Shown one piece after another: positions 47,422-56,865 of a stretch of 64,000 nucleotides of DNA. The notes below the pieces were generated by a model. That model was not told the origin of the DNA. It ran no database searches and worked only from the letters and a program-made list of their open reading frames with translations. The position numbers and the translations under genes are program-made. The DNA is from Opitutales bacterium (GTDB lineage: Bacteria; Verrucomicrobiota; Verrucomicrobiia; Opitutales; UBA2987). The stretch spans positions 160,308 to 224,307 of the forward strand of contig JAJFLU010000022.1 of the NCBI GenBank assembly GCA_021772515.1. Direction: 5' to 3'. How positions within the stretch are numbered: the first letter of the stretch is position 1; each line of letters opens with the position of its first letter.

Positions 47422-47491
47422 ACTAAAACAGAATTGATAATTTGGGATTCATGGCAACTAAAATATTTCCCGTATGAAACATAAACATAGG

Positions 47492-50400
47492 TTACTTCTC
47501 AGGATACTGTATTTTGAAGAATTTGGAAGATGAGGGATCAATCTCAGTAGTGTGCACACGGCCATCGGGCCAGATTACTTCGACTTTTTCCACTTCCGCA
47601 GTGGTCCCTTTGCCGAAAGTGAGTGCGGGGGTTGATTGCGAAAGATACCCGCCACCGGCGTAAACTTCGGCCGTTTGGGTGGTGCCGTTGGATAAATGCA
47701 CCGTTACCCTCGCTCCGATTCCGGTGGGATTTCCGGGTTTTCCTTCGAGACGAACGGTGAAAATGCGATTGGACCCCGAACCTCGGTTTTCAAAGGCCAT
47801 CATTTCACCATTATTGACCCCGATCGCGAAATCGGGCCACCCGTCGTCGTTAAAATCCGTCACGGCCAGACTTTTGGCATCTCCCGGCACCATCAGACCA
47901 CTTTTATTGGGCCAAACGGGTGTAAATGTTCCATCACCGTTGCCGGTCAGGAGCAAACTCAATCCCCCGTCAAAACGGCCCGTTTCAGCCTGCGGAGAAA
48001 AGAAGTTTTGCACCAGGTAGAGGTCGGCCATGCCATCCCCGTTAATCTCGGTCAGAACCACTCCATAACCGGCGGAGATTTGTACCAAACGTGGCAATGG
48101 CTCGACCTTGAATTTACCGTTACCATCGTTAATTAAAACACTGGAGGCGAGATCATTTAGTTCTAACCTTAACGCTTCGTCGGTCGATTGAGGGCTGTAA
48201 ATATCGCCCAGTGTGGCCGAGGCAAATGCCTTGTAGGAAGTAAACTTTTTTGCCAGCGAGGGCATCGCGTTCGTCGAGCAGCTTTTACCCCGAATTGGGT
48301 ATAGGGTATCATCCTCGTAGGCGGCCTCGATCAAACGCATATTGCCCGAATCATCGAATTCACCATAATAGAGCAAAGCCGGCTTTTCCTTAGTTCCAAC
48401 ATACTTCGTATTAAAACCGATGTTGGTGACAACATAATCGATGTCGCCATCATTGTCGATGTCCCGACCGGTGACACCATTCCATAGGCCGAGGTGATCG
48501 GCTAGCCCGGCCTCATTAGTGCTATCACTAAAAAGTCCCTCGTTATTACTAAAAATCTTTACCGGACCCCATTCGGCGGTCACAACTAAATCTATCCAAC
48601 CATCGTTATTCGTATCGGTCCAAAGTGCGCTGGTCACTAAACCAGCATTCCGCAGACCGGGCGGGATTTTGTCGGTAACATCCGTAAATTTTCCACCATC
48701 ATTTCGCAGCAGGCGGCTATTGGGGGATCGTGGGTATTGTCCGGGAATCGAGCGCCCTCCGATAAAGAGGTCGAGGTCGCCATCCCGGTCGAAATCTGCC
48801 GCCGTAACCACACTTCCGCTATCACGAAGGTCGGGCAAATGACCTTCGGGAGCCTTGGAAAAAATCCCTAAACCTTCGTTGATATAAAGCCGGTCTCGCA
48901 GCGCTTCTGCACCGGGTTCACATTCCACACCGCCGCTGACAACGTAGAGATCCATGTCCCCATCGCCATCCGAATCAAAAAAGAGCGATCCCATATCTTC
49001 ACTCGCCCGATCATCGTAAAATGGATCCCATGTGTTGAACTGATAGATGCCATTTTTATTTTTGGAAAAGAGCACACCCGCTTCCCTCGCGGATCCACTA
49101 ACATATATATCCTCTGAACCATTCCCACCGACATCGCCAACTGTCAAACCCGGCCCTAACTGTGAAAGTTTATAGGGCAATAACGGCTGACGCTTATAAT
49201 CATCATAGTCCTTCTCTTTATGTAAAATACCATTCAATGCGTTCGATTTAACGAACATCGGTAATTCCTTTTCAGGGGATTTTTTAACTATAGAATTTTC
49301 TTCAGGTTCAACTATTGTATAGTGAAAATTTGCGGACAGATTTTCGTATTCCTGACTGCGCCCGCTCGGCCAATGGACGGTCAGGTGTTGCACTATGTCA
49401 CTACCGCCAAGTCCAAAATGTATCGTGGGTTCATTGCTTGAAAGAAAACCCGTGGTGGGGTTAAGTTGTCGAACCTGCGATCCTGCTTCGGTTTTTAGTT
49501 CTACCTTTGCGCCGACACCATAACGGTTACTGCCGACACCATGAAGTGAAATCAATAGTCGATTGCCCTCCCTCGAATTGTTGCGGTAGAGCGAGACTTG
49601 CTCATCGAGGTTAGCCGTTACAAGATCGAGGTCGCCATCGCGATCAATATCCGCATAGGCAGAGCCATAACTCATGCCAAGGTGGTCGAGCCCCCAACTT
49701 TCACTTACATCCTCAAATTGCAGATCACCGTTGTTGCGAAAGGCCAGATTTTGTTCACGCCGTGGTGGCGTATCCCTGTAAAATTCCCACATGTGGCGAC
49801 CCTCGACCTCATTTCTGTTCGGACTAGTGAAATCCGAGTCGGTGGTATTTCTGGCCGCGCCATTGGTGATAAAGGCGTCCGTCCAACCGTCATTATCATA
49901 GTCAGCAAGTTTGATCGACCACGTCCAATCCGTTTTCGCCAAACCGGTTAGGTAGGCAGCCTCCATGAAACGGCTGGCCCCAGTGTTCAAATACAGTGCG
50001 TTGCGCATGTATTGGGGCGGTTTCGAGTTTTCGACCAAAAACAGCTTGGATGACATCGCCCCCATAGAGGTTTTTTCCATGAAATGAGTGGTCGAGGACA
50101 TGTCGCCGATGAGAAAATCAAAAAGTCCGTCGTTGTTGATATCGGCAACATCGGCCCCCATCGAAAACCAGCTCGAATGCGGAACCAATTGATCGAGCAC
50201 ATTGGTGAAAGTGCCATCGCCGTTATTGCGGTAAAGTTTATCCGGAATGGAAAAATCGTTGCCCACGTAGATATCGGGATAACCGTCGTCATTATAGTCC
50301 CACCAAGTCGCCGAGAGGCCATCCCCCCGGCCACTGATACGGGCTTCGGAGGTGACATCCGTAAAAGTTCCGTCGCCATTGTTGCGGAGCAGCCGATCCG

Positions 50401-51151
50401 GGCGGCCAACCGGCTCATACCCGTATTGCGTAATTTGATAATGCTTTTCCAGACCGGGCAAGATGCTTGGCCGACCGTTTTTAACCTGTGCGGGCGATTT
50501 TTTGGGGAAACCCTCGGGATCATGCCAGCGGTTGGTGACGAGGTAAAAATCCAGATCGCCATCCAGATCATAATCGGCGAAGGACGGCATCAAACTGGCA
50601 TCGACGAAATCAACTTTGTAAGCTGCCGCCTGATCGGTGAATTTTCCCTTCCCGTCGTTGATGAACAACTGATTGGGAGAAACGTAATTGCATACGTAAA
50701 TATCCAGATCGCCGTCGTTATCGATATCGACAATGGCCACCCCGGTGCTCCATCCACCATCACCGCCCGCACCCGAAATTTTGGTGGCATCCTCGAACAC
50801 AAAATCATCAGCGCTTTGTGTATAGAGTTTATTTTTGCTGAAACCGTTGGCGAGGTAGATATCCGGACGCTCGTCTCCATTTACATCGCCGATGGCCACC
50901 CCCCCACAACTCATACCCGAGTGGTAGAGAAAACTCAAAGGACTTTCCGGATCGAGCCGGTTAACGAAATCAACCCCCGTTTGCGAGGATGGCAGCGATT
51001 CGAACAAGGTTTCCGAGTCACCGGTTTGCGGACGCAATGAAACGGCGGAGATCGAGTCGGAAGCAATGGCCGAAACCTGCCCGCAGAAGGCTATGACCGA
51101 TAACAGGCAATACCCTAAGAGATATCGAAGGCCGCTCGAACCAATTTTCAT
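47492..51151 (-). CDS. Exported protein with FG-GAP/VCBS repeats and two UnbV domains
   Basis: A 1219-aa protein starting at the ATG at 51151 with a signal-peptide-like segment (GLRYLLGYCLLSVIAFCGQVSA). Many calcium-binding DxDxDG-type FG-GAP repeats (DVDNDGDLDIY, DYDLDGDLDFYLV, ADIDRDGDLDLV) form one or two beta-propellers. ASPIC/UnbV domains lie at about 540-604 and 1135-1200 (NRYGVGAKVELKTEAGSQVRQLNPTTGF; PTGIGARVTVHLSNGTTQTAEVYAGGGYLS), so the protein is a tandem propeller-UnbV duplication. Function is unknown; surface binding or carbohydrate contacts are common guesses. It lies 20 bp after adenine deaminase. Confidence 0.88.
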   Translation of the reverse strand: MKIGSSGLRYLLGYCLLSVIAFCGQVSAIASDSISAVSLRPQTGDSETLFESLPSSQTGVDFVNRLDPESPLSFLYHSGMSCGGVAIGDVNGDERPDIYLANGFSKNKLYTQSADDFVFEDATKISGAGGDGGWSTGVAIVDIDNDGDLDIYVCNYVSPNQLFINDGKGKFTDQAAAYKVDFVDASLMPSFADYDLDGDLDFYLVTNRWHDPEGFPKKSPAQVKNGRPSILPGLEKHYQITQYGYEPVGRPDRLLRNNGDGTFTDVTSEARISGRGDGLSATWWDYNDDGYPDIYVGNDFSIPDKLYRNNGDGTFTNVLDQLVPHSSWFSMGADVADINNDGLFDFLIGDMSSTTHFMEKTSMGAMSSKLFLVENSKPPQYMRNALYLNTGASRFMEAAYLTGLAKTDWTWSIKLADYDNDGWTDAFITNGAARNTTDSDFTSPNRNEVEGRHMWEFYRDTPPRREQNLAFRNNGDLQFEDVSESWGLDHLGMSYGSAYADIDRDGDLDLVTANLDEQVSLYRNNSREGNRLLISLHGVGSNRYGVGAKVELKTEAGSQVRQLNPTTGFLSSNEPTIHFGLGGSDIVQHLTVHWPSGRSQEYENLSANFHYTIVEPEENSIVKKSPEKELPMFVKSNALNGILHKEKDYDDYKRQPLLPYKLSQLGPGLTVGDVGGNGSEDIYVSGSAREAGVLFSKNKNGIYQFNTWDPFYDDRASEDMGSLFFDSDGDGDMDLYVVSGGVECEPGAEALRDRLYINEGLGIFSKAPEGHLPDLRDSGSVVTAADFDRDGDLDLFIGGRSIPGQYPRSPNSRLLRNDGGKFTDVTDKIPPGLRNAGLVTSALWTDTNNDGWIDLVVTAEWGPVKIFSNNEGLFSDSTNEAGLADHLGLWNGVTGRDIDNDGDIDYVVTNIGFNTKYVGTKEKPALLYYGEFDDSGNMRLIEAAYEDDTLYPIRGKSCSTNAMPSLAKKFTSYKAFASATLGDIYSPQSTDEALRLELNDLASSVLINDGNGKFKVEPLPRLVQISAGYGVVLTEINGDGMADLYLVQNFFSPQAETGRFDGGLSLLLTGNGDGTFTPVWPNKSGLMVPGDAKSLAVTDFNDDGWPDFAIGVNNGEMMAFENRGSGSNRIFTVRLEGKPGNPTGIGARVTVHLSNGTTQTAEVYAGGGYLSQSTPALTFGKGTTAEVEKVEVIWPDGRVHTTEIDPSSSKFFKIQYPEK

Positions 51152-51171
51152 TTGCGAATTCGAGGCCGTGC

Positions 51172-52968
51172 TCACTCGGCCATTAGAGGAACGATCTCCA
51201 TCGCTGGTACTGTGACGAGACCTTTGTTGGTGAGGCGAATTTCTGGAATTACCGAGAGGGGCAGAAGGTTGAAACCCATGTAGGGAAGTGTGCAGCCCGC
51301 TTCCTTCCACGCCTTTTTAAGAGCGCTGGTTTCCGCCGCCACTTCGGTCGCCCGTTTATCCGATAAAAGACCCGCAATGGGCAGCGGAACGAGGGCTTTT
51401 ACCTCTCCATTGGCAACCACGGATACTCCGCCATTGTTCTCCTTGATGACCTTGATGGCGAGCCTCATGTCCTCGACATTTTTACCCGCCACCACGATAT
51501 TATGGGCGTCGTGCCCGACACTGCTGGCCACCGCGCCGGATTGCAGACCCGTATTTTGAACCAGGCCATAGGCGACCTCGCCGTTTTTTCCATGACGTTC
51601 CACCACGGTTAAAAAGCATAACTGGTGTCGGTCCAACAAAGCCTCCCAGTTTTCCGGCGCAGATTCCAGAACCAGTTGCCGGTGGATGGTGATAATTCCC
51701 GGCGGCTCGATGCCGATATAGTTCAGCCTGCACGGATTTTTGGGGAGTGGGGGAAGGAGTTCGATTTCATCCTCGAAATGAACCGTGCGGTAGGCCTCGT
51801 CCGGGTAACAGTATCGGCTGTTCGACAATTGCTCTTCCAAAATGGGCGTGATCTTTTGGTTTTCCACCACCAATTCACCGCCATACCAGGTATTTTGTAC
51901 CTCAAGGCTGTCGTTCAGCAGCACAATATCCGCCCTTCGGCTATGGCCGAGCGCCCCGAATTCGCCATCCATCGCAAAGCGGGTGGCCGGATGGAGGGAA
52001 CCCATGCTCCAGGCTTGCACGGGGCTCATGCCCGCCACAACCGCCTGACGCGTGACCCAATCCATCCCGAACAGAAAGAGGTCGTCGGCATCGCGGTCAT
52101 CCGTGCAGACGCAGACCCTTTTGTGGCTCGCTCCGAGTTCGATGATGGTCTTGATGGCCTCGGGCAGACTATGCCAAGGGGTGGTGGGGGGGCCGCCTCG
52201 GAGAAAAACCCAGATTCCCGCCTCGAGAAAATCATCGGCGATATCGCGGTCGATGGCCTCGTGGGTATCCGTCACTCCGCTGGCGGCATAGGCGGCCACA
52301 AATTCACGCCCATAAATATGCCCGCTGACCGGTTTGCCCCGTTTCAACGCCTCCGCAATGATGGCGTGGCTGCGCTCGTCGCTCATGCAAACCGGCACAA
52401 AGTCCATTTTCTCGCCAAGTGCTGCCGCTTCCGGCCATGCGTCAAAAATTGCCCCAACCTTATCCGGGGTAAGGTCGCCACCGGCCGTTTCCATTGCATC
52501 GTTGGTGGCCGGAATGGTACTCGGGATAGTCAGAAAAATATTGAGCGGCGCCTGCCGGGCGTCCTCGAGCATCCATTCGACGCCCTCCTTGTCACAGACA
52601 TTGCCGATTTCGTGGCTGTCGCAAAAAATCGTCGTCGTTCCGTTGAGCAAAGCCCCCTCGGCATAGGCACAGGCGGTCATCATACTGCTTTCGATATGGA
52701 TATGCGGATCCACCAGGCCGGGTGCGATAATCCCACCTCCGGCATCGTAAAACCTAACCCCCTCGGCTGGTTGGCAACTACCCGCCAGCTTGACCGCTGC
52801 AATACGGCCCCGGTGGACCCAAACCTCCCTTTCGGGCAGCATCCGTTCCGTATAGGTGGACAATAAGCGACCGCCCCGGATGACCAACTCCGGGGATCGC
52901 CGACCGGAGGCGACATCGGCCAGCTCCCGCGTCATGGTGTGTAGTGGAGGAACGGAAAAGCGATTCAT
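51172..52968 (-). CDS. ade: Adenine deaminase
   Basis: Amidohydrolase that converts adenine to hypoxanthine and ammonia, for purine salvage. The 598-aa protein is close to family length. The metal centre is visible in [14 protein letters not shown] (HxH), [26 protein letters not shown] and [10 protein letters not shown]. Alternative amidohydrolases (dihydroorotase, hydantoinase) do not share this HIESS-HEIGNV pattern. It is on the same strand as the UnbV protein 20 bp downstream, and about 4 kb upstream of a purine-type permease. Confidence 0.93.
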   Translation of the reverse strand: MNRFSVPPLHTMTRELADVASGRRSPELVIRGGRLLSTYTERMLPEREVWVHRGRIAAVKLAGSCQPAEGVRFYDAGGGIIAPGLVDPHIHIESSMMTACAYAEGALLNGTTTIFCDSHEIGNVCDKEGVEWMLEDARQAPLNIFLTIPSTIPATNDAMETAGGDLTPDKVGAIFDAWPEAAALGEKMDFVPVCMSDERSHAIIAEALKRGKPVSGHIYGREFVAAYAASGVTDTHEAIDRDIADDFLEAGIWVFLRGGPPTTPWHSLPEAIKTIIELGASHKRVCVCTDDRDADDLFLFGMDWVTRQAVVAGMSPVQAWSMGSLHPATRFAMDGEFGALGHSRRADIVLLNDSLEVQNTWYGGELVVENQKITPILEEQLSNSRYCYPDEAYRTVHFEDEIELLPPLPKNPCRLNYIGIEPPGIITIHRQLVLESAPENWEALLDRHQLCFLTVVERHGKNGEVAYGLVQNTGLQSGAVASSVGHDAHNIVVAGKNVEDMRLAIKVIKENNGGVSVVANGEVKALVPLPIAGLLSDKRATEVAAETSALKKAWKEAGCTLPYMGFNLLPLSVIPEIRLTNKGLVTVPAMEIVPLMAE

Positions 52969-53012
52969 AACTGCAGGGATTGTCTGTTATTTGTGATGAA
53001 GATGGTTCTGCT

Positions 53013-53771
53013 TCAACCCGCCGTCAGACCGCCATCTACGGAGTAGAGGCTTCCGGTAACAAAACTCGATTGATCGGAGGCCAGGAAATAAACGACCTCG
53101 GCCACCTCCTCCGGTTCTCCAACTCTTTTTATCGGGTATTGGGCAGCTTCTTTGGCCCAGAGATCTTCCACGGGCACATTCAATTTCGCCGCATAGCGAT
53201 TGAAAACATTTATTGAAAGCGGTGTGCGGATACTCCCTGGGCAAACGGCGTTGACCCGAATGTTTTTTGGCCCCAAATCCAGCGCGATGCTTTTGGCCAT
53301 TTGCCCGATCGCCCCTTTGGTGGCTCCGTAAACGAGGCTGTTGTTTTTGCCAATGAGGCTCTGATCCGAGGCCATCAGGACGATGGTGCCACCCCCGTTT
53401 TTGACCAGATAGGGCGCGCCCTCCATAAGTGCATAAAGCGTTCCCTTGACATTGATATTCATGACCAAATCCCAGGTTTCCTCGTCGATATCGAGCACGG
53501 TATTGGACCGGTGAATGCCCGCGCAGGTAAAAAGAGTATCCAGCTTTCCGAAATGCCCGACGGTTTTCTCGATGGCCTCCCTGACATCACTGCGCCGGGT
53601 TACATCGCCCTTTACAAAAAGCAGGTTTTCGACCCCATGCTCGGCCTGCGCCTTCTCGCCCTCGACCTCATTGATGTCGAATAAACCGACCTTTATGCCC
53701 TCGCGGACGAATTTATCTGCTGTGGCCCGACCGATGCCGGTGGCTCCTCCCGTGATGAACGCAACTTTCAT
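53013..53771 (-). CDS. Short-chain dehydrogenase/reductase
   Basis: A 252-aa classical SDR. The NAD(P)-binding TGGATGIG, FTCAGIHRSNTVLD and the catalytic YGATKGAIGQMAKSIALDL (YxxxK) are present, as is CPGSIRTP. An Asp at the second beta strand (LFDINEVEG) suggests NAD rather than NADP use. The substrate is unknown; the closest families are 3-oxoacyl-ACP reductase and sugar or polyol dehydrogenases. It is divergent from the aldehyde dehydrogenase gene across about 290 bp. Confidence 0.88.
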   Translation of the reverse strand: MKVAFITGGATGIGRATADKFVREGIKVGLFDINEVEGEKAQAEHGVENLLFVKGDVTRRSDVREAIEKTVGHFGKLDTLFTCAGIHRSNTVLDIDEETWDLVMNINVKGTLYALMEGAPYLVKNGGGTIVLMASDQSLIGKNNSLVYGATKGAIGQMAKSIALDLGPKNIRVNAVCPGSIRTPLSINVFNRYAAKLNVPVEDLWAKEAAQYPIKRVGEPEEVAEVVYFLASDQSSFVTGSLYSVDGGLTAG

Positions 53772-54057
53772 TATTTTTATTCTAATAGGCTATGATGTGA
53801 TACTGGTTTTTTACTTTCGGTAGTCTATATGGGATTGAAAAATCATTGAAAGGGAAGGGAGGCGGGCTGTCAAGGTGGGCTCGCTCGGCGCAACGAAAGG
53901 TATTCGGAATTTGGGCAAATTTTTGGTGATTCGCAGAGGTTGGAGGAAAACTTTGTATTTGACCGGTAATTTTTTTCCCGGTTGAATGTTTCAAAAGGAA
54001 TACGCATTCTTTTATTCACCCCGCTCAAAGAAAACCACAAAAATTGAGGACATAATC
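53772..54057. other. Divergent intergenic region
   Basis: Roughly 290 bp between the SDR (minus) and aldehyde dehydrogenase (plus), so it must hold two promoters. A GAGG site precedes the chosen ATG at 54058. I see no clear operator repeats. Confidence 0.45.
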
Positions 54058-55578
54058 ATGGTCGCAACCGCACCCGCCGAATTTGAAACTGTTGAACTCA
54101 GCCAAAAGGCAAAGGATTTTCTTGCTTCCCCCAAAAAAATGCTCCTCAACGGGCAATGGGTGGATTCCGCCTCCGGCAAAACTTTTCCCGTTTACAACCC
54201 CGCCACCGGCGAGATTATCGCCCAAGTTGCCGAGGGAGACAAGGAGGACATCGACCGGGCCGTAAAAATCGCCCGTGACACCTTTGATAACAGCGGTTGG
54301 CGATGGATGAAACCCTCCGAGCGGGGGCGCATTATCTGGCGCATCGGGGACCTCATTCTCGAAAACCTCGAAGAACTGGCTGAACTGGAATCCCTCGACA
54401 ATGGCAAACCCATAGCGGTCGCCCGAGCCGCCGATGTGCCCCTGGCGGCAGACCTTTTTCAATACATGGCCGGTTGGGCCACCAAGATCGAAGGCACGAC
54501 CATACCGATTTCCGTCATCTACGCCCCCGGCGCTCGTTTTCACGCCTACACCAAACGCGAGCCCATCGGTGTCGTCGGCCAGATAATCCCCTGGAATTTT
54601 CCTCTGCTGATGGCTGCCTGGAAACTCGGCCCCGCCCTCGCCACGGGCAATTGCGTGATCCTCAAACCTGCCGAGCAGACGCCCCTTTCCGCGCTCAGGC
54701 TGGGCGAGCTAATGGCGGAAGCCGGGCTGCCCGACGGCGTGGTGAGCATTGTTCCCGGTTACGGAGAGACGGCTGGCGCGGCCCTCACCGCTCACAATGA
54801 TGTGGACAAAGTGGCTTTCACCGGCTCCACCGAGGTCGGGAAATTAATTGTTCAAGCCGCTGCTGGAAATCTCAAAAAACTCACCCTCGAACTCGGCGGA
54901 AAATCGCCAAATGTGATGTACAAGGACGTCTCCGACCTCGAAACCGCCATCGATGGAGCCGCCAATGCCATTTTCTTCAACCAGGGGCAATGCTGCTGCG
55001 CCGGTTCCCGTTTATTTGTCGAAGAAGATATTTACGATGAAGTCATTGCCGGTATTAGCGCGCGGGCAAACAAGATCAAAATGGGCCCCGGACTCAGCCC
55101 CGAGACCGAGATGGGGCCATTGGTATCCGAGGAACAGTTGGAGCGGGTGACAGGATTTCTCGATTCCGGCTACAAAGATGGCGCCTGTATGGCCTCGGGT
55201 GGAAAACGGCTGGGCGATAAAGGCTATTTTGTGGCCCCGACCGTTATTACCCAATCGCGGCCAGACATGAAAGTGGTGCGCGAGGAAATCTTTGGCCCGG
55301 TTGTCGTGGCGGAGCCATTTAAGTCCGCCGATGATATTCTTCCGCTTGCCAATGACTCCGAATACGGGCTTGCCGCCGCCGTATGGACGAAAGATATTGC
55401 CAAAGCCCACCGCACGGCGGAACTTTTAAAAGCCGGCACGGTCTGGATTAACTGCTACAACATTTTCGACTCGGCGCTGCCCTTTGGAGGTTACAAACAA
55501 TCCGGGTGGGGTCGGGAAATGGGCAAAGAAGTACTCGACAATTACACTGAAACCAAGGCTGTTTGCGTAGCCCTCTAG
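54058..55578 (+). CDS. Aldehyde dehydrogenase (class 1/2-like)
   Basis: A 506-aa NAD(P)-dependent aldehyde dehydrogenase. The ATG at 54058 has GAGG about 10 nt upstream and removes a 24-residue leader that is not family-like. Catalytic features: VGQIIPWNFPLLMAAWKLGPALATGN, AFTGSTEVGKL, TLELGGKSPNVM (Glu) and the nucleophile in FFNQGQCCCAGSRLF, where the motif has three adjacent cysteines. EEIFGPVV follows. It resembles betaine/retinal-type enzymes; the true substrate is not shown. Confidence 0.93.
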   Translation: MVATAPAEFETVELSQKAKDFLASPKKMLLNGQWVDSASGKTFPVYNPATGEIIAQVAEGDKEDIDRAVKIARDTFDNSGWRWMKPSERGRIIWRIGDLILENLEELAELESLDNGKPIAVARAADVPLAADLFQYMAGWATKIEGTTIPISVIYAPGARFHAYTKREPIGVVGQIIPWNFPLLMAAWKLGPALATGNCVILKPAEQTPLSALRLGELMAEAGLPDGVVSIVPGYGETAGAALTAHNDVDKVAFTGSTEVGKLIVQAAAGNLKKLTLELGGKSPNVMYKDVSDLETAIDGAANAIFFNQGQCCCAGSRLFVEEDIYDEVIAGISARANKIKMGPGLSPETEMGPLVSEEQLERVTGFLDSGYKDGACMASGGKRLGDKGYFVAPTVITQSRPDMKVVREEIFGPVVVAEPFKSADDILPLANDSEYGLAAAVWTKDIAKAHRTAELLKAGTVWINCYNIFDSALPFGGYKQSGWGREMGKEVLDNYTETKAVCVAL

Positions 55579-55721
55579 TCAGGGCAAAGCACCAATAATT
55601 TCATACACAAAGCAGTATTCGACGAATTTAACCGCCTGTCGCGGTTGAAAATTTGACGATATCGAGTTTACTGTAGGAAACAGCCGAAAACTCCAGAAAA
55701 TATCTACCGAGCTTAATTTTA
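55579..55721. other. Region after aldehyde dehydrogenase
   Basis: Between the aldehyde dehydrogenase stop and the first duplicated RRM unit. AACCGC-5 nt-GCGGTT (55630-55646) is a small perfect hairpin followed by GAAAATTT and may be a weak terminator. Nothing else is evident. Confidence 0.4.
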
Positions 55722-55902
55722 GGATTGCCAGCCGTCCACTAAACAAGGATAGCACTCACTCGCATCGACTTTTTCTGAGAAAAACACCACACTCGACAAA
55801 CAATTTTGAACACCAAATGAAGGTTCAACCGCAGATCCAGGTTTATTCGCCATTGTACTGGACTGTATTTTTCACAATGGCGTGCAACAAATAGTTATAA
55901 AA
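55722..55902 (+). promoter_or_regulatory. Structured leader of the first RRM gene
   Basis: Two inverted repeats are conserved with the second copy: TTGAAC-11 nt-GTTCAA (about 55806-55828) and the perfect CGCCATTGT-17 nt-ACAATGGCG (55848-55882). The second ends 20 bp before the ATG. Their conservation between the two units points to function in the mRNA leader, such as autoregulation by the RNA-binding protein or a temperature switch. It also contains a 33-nt stretch missing from the second copy. Confidence 0.7.
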
Positions 55903-56190
55903 ATGGATATATATGTAGGAAATCTGCCATACGATGTAGATGAGCAAACGTTGAATTCAATGTTCTCTGAGCATGGCAAAGTAGATAATGTTAAGATAGT
56001 AATGGACCGCTATACGGGACAATCCAAAGGTTTTGGATTTGTTTCAATGGATGACTGGAAAGAAGCCCAGAATGCGATCAAAGCCATTGATGGTGAATCA
56101 CTTGAGGGACGTCCTTTAAAGGTCAATCAGGCAAAACCAAGAGAAGACCGACCCCCTCGCAGGGACGATTTTAAAAAGAAAAGGTATTAA
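55903..56190 (+). CDS. RRM RNA-binding protein, copy 1
   Basis: A 95-aa glycine-poor protein made of a single RNA recognition motif: [17 protein letters not shown] (RNP2-like), then KGFGFVSM (RNP1). A short basic tail ([17 protein letters not shown]) would add RNA affinity. The ATG at 55903 is preferred to the GTG 21 bp upstream because the RRM starts there. Bacterial single-RRM proteins of this kind are often cold-induced. It is one of two near-identical neighbours. No operon partner. Confidence 0.93.
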   Translation: MDIYVGNLPYDVDEQTLNSMFSEHGKVDNVKIVMDRYTGQSKGFGFVSMDDWKEAQNAIKAIDGESLEGRPLKVNQAKPREDRPPRRDDFKKKRY

Positions 56191-56214
56191 TCTTAAAACC
56201 TGATAAAACAAAGA

Positions 56215-56250
56215 AGCCAGTCTGCGTTTTATTCGCATACGGGCTTTTTT
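56215..56250 (+). terminator. Terminator of the first RRM unit
   Basis: AGCCAGTCTGCG and CGCATACGGGCT form a stem with two mismatches around a 7-nt loop, followed by T6. It lies just after the RRM stop. Confidence 0.78.
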
Positions 56251-56269
56251 GTGTATTGGTCTTATTAAG

Positions 56270-56416
56270 ATTGCCAGTTGTCCGAAAAACAAGGATAGCA
56301 CTCACTCGCACAAACAATTTTGAACACGAAATGAACGTTCAATCGCAGATCCGGGTTTATTCGCCATTGTACTGGACTGTATTTTTCACAATGGCGTGCA
56401 ACAAATAGTTATAAAA
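56270..56416 (+). promoter_or_regulatory. Structured leader of the second RRM gene
   Basis: Nearly identical to the first leader except that a 33-nt block is absent. It retains TTGAAC-11 nt-GTTCAA and CGCCATTGT-17 nt-ACAATGGCG (56362-56396). Both stems are preserved, and within the 9-bp stem neither arm has changed. Confidence 0.7.
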
Positions 56417-56704
56417 ATGGATATATATGTAGGAAATCTGCCATACGATGTAGATGAGCAAACGTTGGATTCAATGTTCTCAGAGCATGGCAAAGTAGAT
56501 AATGTTAAGATAATAATGGACCGCGACACGGGACGATCCAAAGGATTTGGATTTGTTTCTATGAATGACGGGGATGAAGCTAACAGTGCGATCAAAGCCA
56601 TTGATGGTGAATCACTTGAAGGACGGCCATTAAAAGTTAATCAAGCAAAACCAAGAGAAGACCGACCCCCTCGCAGGGATAATTTTAGAAAAAATAGGTA
56701 CTAA
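56417..56704 (+). CDS. RRM RNA-binding protein, copy 2
   Basis: A 95-aa paralogue of the preceding gene. It differs from copy 1 at about a dozen residues, mainly in the loop after RNP1 and in the tail. It has the same RNP2 (IYVGNL) and RNP1 (KGFGFVSM) motifs and the basic tail [17 protein letters not shown]. The ATG at 56417 is chosen by analogy to copy 1. The pair is a recent tandem duplication of a whole transcription unit. Confidence 0.93.
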   Translation: MDIYVGNLPYDVDEQTLDSMFSEHGKVDNVKIIMDRDTGRSKGFGFVSMNDGDEANSAIKAIDGESLEGRPLKVNQAKPREDRPPRRDNFRKNRY

Positions 56705-56730
56705 TCTTAAAACCTTAAAAAACGAAGAAA

Positions 56731-56764
56731 CCTGTCTGTACATAAGGTGCAGACAGGCTTTTTT
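56731..56764 (+). terminator. Terminator of the second RRM unit
   Basis: A perfect 8-bp stem, CCTGTCTG and CAGACAGG, around an 11-nt loop, followed by a run of Ts. It ends the duplicated block. Confidence 0.85.
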
Positions 56765-56865
56765 GTGTACGGATTTCCAAACAGCTTTCAGAGCATCTTG
56801 ATGGGCATTGACCCGAATGGGGTCGAGAGCCTACGATTTGCTCTTGATTATGCTGAAATTGCAGA

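Noticed and set aside
50084-51040. A 318-aa plus-strand ORF opposite the UnbV protein
   Set aside because: It reads the complement of calcium-repeat codons and has no start signal or family resemblance.
51625-52866. A 413-aa plus-strand ORF over adenine deaminase
   Set aside because: Antisense shadow; the minus strand has a full amidohydrolase.
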